A DNA stretch of 64,000 nt from Spongilla lacustris (lineage: Eukaryota; Porifera; Demospongiae; Spongillida; Spongillidae), in contig OX442417.1 in NCBI GenBank assembly GCA_949361645.1, positions 2,919,026-2,983,025 of the forward strand. Direction: 5' to 3'. The position numbers and the translations under genes are program-made. The notes under the pieces are model-generated. The model had not been told where the DNA came from. It ran no database searches and saw only the letters and a program-made list of their open reading frames with translations. Positions within the stretch are counted from its first letter, which is position 1; each line of letters starts with the position of its first letter. Shown here one piece after another: positions 57,901 to 64,000 of this stretch.

Positions 57901-58832
57901 TGTGTATACATGTATGTATGTACGATCTACATACATATATGTGTGTATACATGTATGTGTGTACGAGCTACATACATGTATGTGTGTGTGAGCTACATAC
58001 ATGTATGGGTGTGTGAGCAACATACATGTATGTGTGTACGAGCTACATACATGTATGTGTGTACGATCTACATGCATGTATATATGTGTGTACGATCTAC
58101 ATGCATGTATGTGGGTACGATCTACATGCATGTATGGGTGTATGAGCTACATACATGTATGTGTGTATACACGTATGTGTGCACAATCTACATACATGTA
58201 TGTGTGTACGATCTACATGCATGTATGTGTGTACGATCTACATGCATGTATGGGTGTATGAGCTACATACATGTATGTGTGTATACATGTATGTGTGCAC
58301 AATCTACGTACATGTATGTGTGTACGATCTATATGCATATATGTGTGTACGATCTACATGCATGTATGGGTGTATGAGCTACATACATGTATGTGTGTAT
58401 ACGTGTATGTGTGCACAATCTACATACATGTATGTGTGTATGAGCTGCATACATGTGTGTGTGAGCTACATACACGTATGGGTGTGTGAGCTACAATTAC
58501 TTGTATGTTTGTATGAGCTGCATAAATGTAATGTACATGTGTTATGTGATACCCACATCTATGCAGCATGTGATGTGTCTTCTTATATCTCCTGTTCCTC
58601 CTCCCTCTTTCCCCTCTTTTTCTTCTTTCCCTCCCACACCTCCCTACCTCACCCCTCTCCCCCCTTCCTTCCTCGCATTTTTCTTCACTCTTCAGACTCA
58701 AGACTATTTAGCAAAGCTATCCTTGATGGCAGGCATGTGATGGTCATGTTGCTGTGGTCATTCCCTAATCACTCCCCTTCTCCTCCCTCTAGAGTTCCCC
58801 GTGGTTACCATATAGACTCCATGGGATGTTGA
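54969..58832 (+). CDS. Probable four-exon gene for a 62-residue protein, function unknown
   Basis: Exons inferred from splice signals and phase: 54969-54984 (ATG TCG GAC CCT GCA G|GTTAGT), 55416-55507 (TTCATTCAG|TTTATG to GGAGAG|GTTAGC), 58696-58736 (CTCTTCAG|ACTCAA to GGCAT|GTGATG) and 58793-58832 (CTAATCACTCCCC...CTCTAG|AGTT to TGA). The phases agree at all three junctions. Peptide pieces are MSDPA, VYVNRLYQQVVPDAAKESMK, KASPHYATSGE, TQDYLAKLSLMAG and IVPRGYHIDSMGC. If the last 56-bp intron is retained, translation ends at TGA 58738 after 50 residues. I do not recognise the family. A long pyrimidine tract (58585-58695) precedes exon 3. Intron 2 is 3.19 kb, almost all minisatellite. Confidence 0.6.
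55528..58500. repeat. 25-bp minisatellite filling an intron, about 3 kb
   Basis: The unit is about GAGCTACATACATGTATG+TGTGTAC (25 bp), with a variant insert TATACGTGTATGTGTG. Each unit holds the perfect palindrome ACATACATGTATGT. Higher-order structure is visible: GAGCTGC-marked blocks 182 bp apart (55614 and 55796), and a larger repeat of about 0.95 kb (CATTTATGTG variant near 56232 and 57178). Both strands are open in several frames because of the repeat, giving spurious Cys/Tyr-rich ORFs. Confidence 0.95.
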
Positions 58833-58839
58833 CCGGAAG

Positions 58840-60400
58840 AGGTCAGGACACGTAGGGACCTTCACCACACCCACCTCTTATTCAGTGTAGATCCTGTGGG
58901 CTGTGATGATTTGGATGATGCCCTCTCAATTGGGTGGGTGTGACTTGTTCATGTATAAGGGGTTGAAGGTCAAGTTGGCCTGACCTGGGCACGCTGTATT
59001 TGGGATTGAAGGTCTCTGTTTATCTGGCACCCTACAGAATGGTGTCCAGCACAGGAGGGTGTTAGAAAAGAGGAAGGGATTATTTAGTGGTAAGAGTGGG
59101 TGGAGGTATGCCTGTGTATTGGGTGACTATTTGAGCATTTATGCATGCATTCCTGTTCCTGTCTACATTGTAGGATTCAGGGTGATCAGCTAAATATTTG
59201 GAGAGTTCCATTCCAAAGGGAAACCTCTCTCTATATGCCTGCAGCCATTAGTGCATAAAACAAAGCACTAAGAAAAACTCTCCTCTAGAAGGTGTTTTTT
59301 TTTTCTTCGTTGTATTTTTGTTGTTCCTTTGTGTGTGTGTATGTGTTTTTATTTTATGTTATTTTATTTTTTTGCTTAGTACAATTACCAGGCCTTACAG
59401 CACAAGCCGTGCGCGAGCCCAACGCCAGTCATGTACTCATTTGGGTAGAAAAATGACAGAGATGCAAAGTCATCGAAACGATCAATTGCAAAATCCATGT
59501 AGCTCATCAAAATTTGACACTCTAACCTACTGATCGAACAGGTCGAGGCCCGGCCGGTCTTTGTCATGTGCACGTGATGATTTACCTTTGAGCCACGCTC
59601 ACCTTTCAAACTGACGTAAAACCTCACGGTCCGGTGCTTGCACAATGTAACAGTGATCAGTAACTATACAGAAAGCTACATGGATAAGAACGACGAACAC
59701 AATGCAACTCGCGGTTTCGAGAACAAATTAACGATACAAACGTAAATCAGTTGTACACATAGGGGAACTGTAAAGGGCGCGATCAAGTACTAAGAAGCAC
59801 TTGATCTGCCCGTTTTTACAACGTAAAAACGACGTAGCTAGAAGGTCTGTGCGAGAATCCAAAGAGCTCAAAAATGCGCCATTGTAAGGATGTTCAACTC
59901 ACGTGACTTCCGGTTGGATCCAAGCGCCTTTTCACGGTTGTATGCGGCTGGAAACTAAGTCAATAATTAGATCATTTACGGTATTACCATATATTTCTTA
60001 ACTGATGGCTCATTATAGACATCTGATGTTTAAAAGCAAACCATAACTCACCAGAACTAGCAAATCAAAAAGTGAAAACGAACTCAAACACTGCATTCCT
60101 TTTCCTGTCATGTCCAGTCAATGCGCACAATTGAAATTCCACATAGATAGCATGCGCATACCGTTTAGCAAGGTCACGCGATACGTATTTATAAGGAGGG
60201 CGTTACTAAATGCGACGACGTAGCCTTTGGTGACTGAACTGGAAGGTATGAGTACTACAGCGATGCTCAGGAGGCATGTGGCTACCAGAATTTACTAACC
60301 TGAAGTGGCAACGCATTTTCTGTCACCACGAACAAGCTGAGCGTATTGCATGAATAATCGACGTACGTTGTGGTTTTGCCCTATACATTATAGGTATGGA
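58840..60400. other. No coding sequence recognised
   Basis: Presumed 3' region of the small gene, then unassigned sequence. ORFs are short and unsupported. Confidence 0.45.
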
Positions 60401-60764
60401 TTACAATTTCCATACATTGCAGAGTGTGTGGGCAGAGGCTAACGAAGTACAGGGCAAAGAAAAGAACCAGCTCTGAGTGCATAGCATTCTCAGCTGAGCT
60501 GAAAATAGCTTTTGACATTTGACACATCTGGGGATGATGTAACCCTGAGATGTTCTGCATGCAATGTAAGCTGGGTATGTAGAGAACCATCTGTGCCATC
60601 ACAAAGTGAGTGCATCACAAATGTGCAGTGATGCTATTTGAGTGGCAAAACAAGTAGACATATGACATCATGAGAGGTAAACAGGTCATCTTGAGAAGAT
60701 TGCCTCTCCTCTAGTTCTCCATAGTGAGCCTAGCCCACCTTTGGCAAGAGCTAACAACCTATCA

Positions 60765-60917
60765 ATGCTAAAGGAGCTGAAGTGTGCACTGTGCTCCAAC
60801 ACCCTCTCACAGCCACTGGAGCTGCTGTGTGGTGCACTGGTGTGCTCCAAATGCCTCCGGGAGTGGATAGCAGCATATGATGCTGTGAACCATCCATGCT
60901 GCTCAGAGGAAGGATAG
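60765..60917 (+). CDS. RING-like cysteine motif ORF, 50 aa, remnant
   Basis: Starts ATG 60765 and stops TAG 60915-60917. CALC, CGALVC, SKC and PCC give C7-x2-C10-x11-C22-x4-C27-x2-C30-x14-C45-C46. This resembles a RING finger without the usual histidine. It is the best-preserved part of the pseudogene around it; the stop arises in the first minisatellite unit. Confidence 0.45.
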   Translation: MLKELKCALCSNTLSQPLELLCGALVCSKCLREWIAAYDAVNHPCCSEEG

Positions 60918-61625
60918 TCCTCTGCTGCTCAGAGATGGTCCTATGTTACTCAGTAATGGTCCCATGCTGCCCAGAGGATGGTCCCATGCTGCCCAGAGGA
61001 TGATCCCCTGCTGCTCAGAGGATGGTTCCCTGCTGATCAGAGGATGATCCACTGCTACTCAGAGGATGATCCCCTGCTGCTCAGAGGACAGTCCCATGCT
61101 GCTCAGAGGACGGTCCCCTGCTGATCAGAGGACGGTCCCATGCTGCTCAGAGGATGGCCCCCTGCTGCTCAGAGGACGGTCCCCTGCTGCTCAGAGGATG
61201 GTCCCATGCTGCCCAGAGGATGATCCCCTGTTGCTCAGAGGATGATCCCCTGTTGCTCAGAGGATGATCCCCTGCTGCTCAGAGGACAGTCCCATGCTGC
61301 TCAGAGGACGGTCCCCTGCTGATCAGAGGATGGTCCCCTGCTGATCAGAGGATGGTCCCCTGCTGCTCAGAGGATGATCCCCTGCTGCTCCGAGGATGAT
61401 CTCCTGCTGCTCAGAGGATGATCTCCTGCCGCTCAGAGGACAGTCCCATGCTGCTCAGAGGACGGTCCCCTGCTGATCAGAGGATGGTCCCCTGCTGCTC
61501 AGAGGATGATCCCCTGCTGCTCCGAGGATGATCCCCTGCTACTCAGAGGATGGTCCCCTGCTGCTCAGAGGATGATCCCCTGCTGCCCAGAGGAAAATCC
61601 CCTGCTGCTCAGAGGACGGTCACCA
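60894..61625. repeat. 22-bp minisatellite, about 33 units
   Basis: The unit is about TGCTGCTCAGAGGATGATCC+CC, with GGT/CAGT/CGGT variants. It begins within codons for PCCSEE of the RING-like ORF (CCATGCTGCTCAGAGGAAGG), so it was evidently seeded from that coding sequence. Confidence 0.93.
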
Positions 61626-62370
61626 GGATGATCCCCTAGTCAGACTATCATCAAGTGTGATAATGTTGCTGCTGTCAGATGTTCTGGAGCACTGTATACA
61701 GACTGCAGCAGGGATATTAAGGATGGTGGCTATGAAGAGCATGAGTGTGCACCAACACTTACACCTGAGGAGGAGAAGCAAGCAGCGGGTTTGCTGAAGA
61801 GGGTAATCTCTACCAGCTAGTCCTGACAAAGTCATCATACAACTTGCTACAGGGGAAGCAGTTAAGTGAATGTCAATGACTTGTACAGAGGTTACATAAT
61901 ATATACACTCACTTCTGCCAATGACATTCGTGCATGTCACCAGAGCTAAACTACAGCTGCCTACTCATCATGGACTGAAGTTCAGGTACATGTATTGCCG
62001 GCAATTAAGGCTGGGCTTGCCATACCTTGGAATACACTGAGGCTTCTAAGGCGGTGTGTCACAACATACAGCAAAGGCTCAATTCTAACTCACTGATGTT
62101 TCAGGTGGCTCAAATCATCAGGAATCTGTCTAGCTGGTGAGGAAAGGATGCACCACATATCCAGCCAAATTGTTGGCGATAACCCCAAAGGAGAAACAGC
62201 CTCCTTTTCAGGGGCCAAGTCAATTCATGCAAAATTCTTGGCTTGACATTTGCTCCAATCCACAACCACATGCAGAACCTGATGCGCATTGTACAAGAAC
62301 ACTTACTAAGTATTGAGCCACAATTGGTAGCTGCCATACCCCCTCCAGCCAAGAGAGTAAAGAATAAATA

Positions 62371-63121
62371 ATAATTCAGTTCAAGCTCAATCTATTTACA
62401 TACGAGCATGGAGTCAAATTTAGACCAAAAGAAATGTAAGGCTATATTTTAAACGCTCTGTTAAAACCCACTTCATTGCGCAAATATTAATTCCCCCACC
62501 CCCAAAAAGACACCAAAATGGTGGATTTTCAAAGGCTAGAAATCTACTTCAGAAAATGCGTTGCCACTAACCTTTACCATAAAACGACAGTACAAACAAC
62601 TAACTTTACCGTGATAGCTTTGGCATGTTCCAATTCAGTCACCGAGCGTCGTTGTAGTTTTTTGAACACATGTAGTCGGTGATCGCCGTGCGTAAGTCGA
62701 TAGGTTTGAAGTACCAGAGCCGACAGTTGGCAACACCAGGCCACGTGATTTTTGCTTACAATATAGTTCAAAGGTGTTTATCACTGCTAGTATGGCTTTT
62801 AGGTGTTGATTACGTTTTATGTACCCCGTGCACAGCTGGTTCTAAAAGGCATCGGTTGTCAGGTTCGTTGCTATGGGTGTACGTAACCATTTCAATTTTT
62901 CGGGGCGTAGGGCTTAGTTTCCACGCGTTCAATGAGAGCAGACCACCGTGTTTTATACGCAAATTTGCGCTCAGATTGCGCGGCCTGCGCAACTATTTAC
63001 GTACCACTTCCTCCTTTAAGGGGTGGTACATGTAGCCACAAAGTTGGTACATTTAACCACAACAACCAAATGTCGGTTCACCCACAATGTCGGTACGGGT
63101 ATGCTGTTTACTGCACCATTG
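62371..63121. other. No gene recognised
   Basis: Only short, unsupported ORFs between the pseudogene and the hAT end. Confidence 0.45.
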
Positions 63122-64000
63122 CAGGGCCGTAGCATCGAAAAATAAACCGGTGCGGCCACTGTGAAAATAGGAAATGCAGAGGAAGCCCCGGGGAGGGTGC
63201 GGGAGGGGGGCACCCCTCCCGCCCAGCAAGGGGGTATGGGGGAGCGCTGAAAGCTCCCCCATCGGGGTCTGGGGCGGAGCCCCAGGAACCAACGCTTTTT
63301 GACACGACAAATTTGAAAAACTACGCGTGCGTCACATGTAAACACTATTGCCGTTAGTTTACTTATATCTCATCACAAGTTAATATACTATGGGACATAG
63401 AACGTCATTCAGCATGCATGCACATCATCAAAACTTTCCAAAAACTTCAAATCTACGTTCTCGCGAGCTGACGAAGTCATTCAAGCACGAGACGATGGAT
63501 AAACCATCTGTCCTATCCTTGTGGGCATGAAGAACACACAAGTTGTTTACACGCATTTGTGACATGCTTGTACGAAGGTAAGTTTTCACCCTGCGTAACA
63601 CTGACGCACTGCGCTCACTTATCGCATTGGTCGCTGGTATCACTAGGATAAGCTTGAGCAAGATGCAGACTTCAGAGATGCCTATGCGTGTGGCTGGTGA
63701 AAGGCCAGTGATATAAGCTCTGATTGTGCTAAGAGTCGGTTTTTCAGGCAAGGAGGAGAACATCGCTGGCAGCAATTCAAGCTGTGTTTCAAGACTTGAT
63801 GCTACAAAGTCATTATGGTAGTGCTTCAAAACAAAATCAAGCTCTGAGCGGTACTCTTCTCTTCTTGCTGCCTTCAACAAAAGACACTCCAACTGTTTTA
63901 GGATTCCATAACCTGGTTGGTTGAATCTCTCTCTAATTGCACTGATAATAAAATCCAGACATTCAAAATACTCTTGGCAATAGCGGTCTTTGGCTGTGCT
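63122..64000 (-). mobile_element. hAT element, one end and partial transposase (continues past window)
   Basis: The terminus CAGGGCCGTAGCATC at 63122-63136 equals that of the 168-bp MITE at 9254. The subterminal part is GC-rich with a small hairpin (GGGGGAGC ... GCTCCCCC, 63238-63260). The transposase gene reads toward this end. CATTG (63117-63121) is the expected 5-bp target duplication; its partner lies beyond the window. Confidence 0.82.
63428..64000 (-). CDS. hAT-family transposase, C-terminal part
   Basis: Open to the window edge (190 residues visible), with its stop at 63428-63430. The translation includes YFECLDFIISAIRERFNQPG and the hAT C-terminal dimerisation motif around LILVIPATNAISERSASVLR and VKTYLRTSMSQMRVNNLCVL. 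This matches the hAT group related to ZMYM1-like and 52-kDa-repressor-like proteins. The catalytic core lies outside the window, so I cannot say whether it is intact. Confidence 0.88.
   Translation of the reverse strand, partial: STAKDRYCQEYFECLDFIISAIRERFNQPGYGILKQLECLLLKAARREEYRSELDFVLKHYHNDFVASSLETQLELLPAMFSSLPEKPTLSTIRAYITGLSPATRIGISEVCILLKLILVIPATNAISERSASVLRRVKTYLRTSMSQMRVNNLCVLHAHKDRTDGLSIVSCLNDFVSSRERRFEVFGKF

Larger units (their letters stand above)
60406..62370 (+). pseudogene. Decayed RING-containing, probably transposon-derived gene
   Basis: Broken frames on the plus strand form an ordered series. First a CxxC segment (CRVCGQRLTKYRAKKRTSSE at about 60418-60480, then after a frame break CSACNVSWVC), then the RING-like ORF at 60765-60917, then TPEEEKQAAGLLKRV and DKVIIQLATGEA (61765-61865), then WLKSSGICLAGEERMHHIS near 62105. 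This order resembles large multi-copy genes of cnidarians and sponges with a RAG1-like zinc/RING N-terminal part; that assignment is from memory and needs a search. Stops, frameshifts and the minisatellite show it is not functional. Confidence 0.55.

Noticed and set aside
55534..58832. Cys/Tyr/His-rich ORFs on both strands, up to 225 codons
   Set aside because: They are products of the 25-bp minisatellite; only the last codons (58793-58832) coincide with a probable exon.
63016..63345. Pro-rich minus ORFs up to 109 codons at the hAT end
   Set aside because: They read through the terminal repeat and the GC-rich hairpin region downstream of the transposase stop.
1..64000. tRNA, rRNA or other structured RNA genes
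   Set aside because: I looked for tRNA arms and rRNA-like blocks by eye and found none I could support; a tRNAscan-SE and Rfam run would decide.

Overview
The window looks like a repeat-rich early-branching metazoan nuclear genome, most likely a demosponge. This is an inference from four things: an intronless receptor-like gene with a beta-helix ectodomain and a multi-pass C-terminus, a GAPR-1-like CAP exon, a 56-bp intron, and abundant CATGTACATG and long poly-G/C tracts. There are no bacterial operons and no RNA gene I could support.

Layout. (1) 1-16520 is the right-hand part of a giant Tc1/mariner-type element: at least 7.2 kb of a 26-bp satellite, a damaged transposase (9464-10574, with a hAT MITE in its promoter region), about 20 units of a 180-bp satellite, and a 1.4-kb terminal block ending in CACCCTG/TA. 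(2) 16521-16744 is a 224-bp host spacer. (3) 16745-31450 is a second, complete 14.7-kb copy flanked by TA. Its two arms are long inverted repeats (terminal block plus 180-bp satellite), and the centre carries an intact 365-aa DD41D mariner transposase behind a TATA/CCAAT/E2F-like promoter. The two elements sit head to head. (4) 31453-38700 holds a CAP-domain exon, a segmental duplication, two MITEs and two arrays of 28-bp dyads separated by oligo-C/G. (5) 38700-44750 is mostly decayed repeats, a Gypsy reverse-transcriptase fragment and a pseudogene of the receptor-like gene. (6) 44760-47942 is that receptor-like gene (minus strand). (7) 48-54.9 kb is gene-poor, with a 200-N gap whose edges are duplicated, more poly-C, and three copies of a second dyad-array element. 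(8) 54969-58832 is a probable four-exon small gene (plus strand) whose second intron is filled by a 25-bp minisatellite. (9) 60.4-62.4 kb is a decayed RING-containing, probably transposon-derived gene split by a 22-bp minisatellite. (10) 63122 to the window end is the left end of a hAT element with its transposase; the MITE in the first giant element shares its termini.

The main novelty is the giant mariner family: a compact transposase gene carried between multi-kilobase satellite-filled inverted arms, with two satellite families apparently mobilised and amplified inside it.
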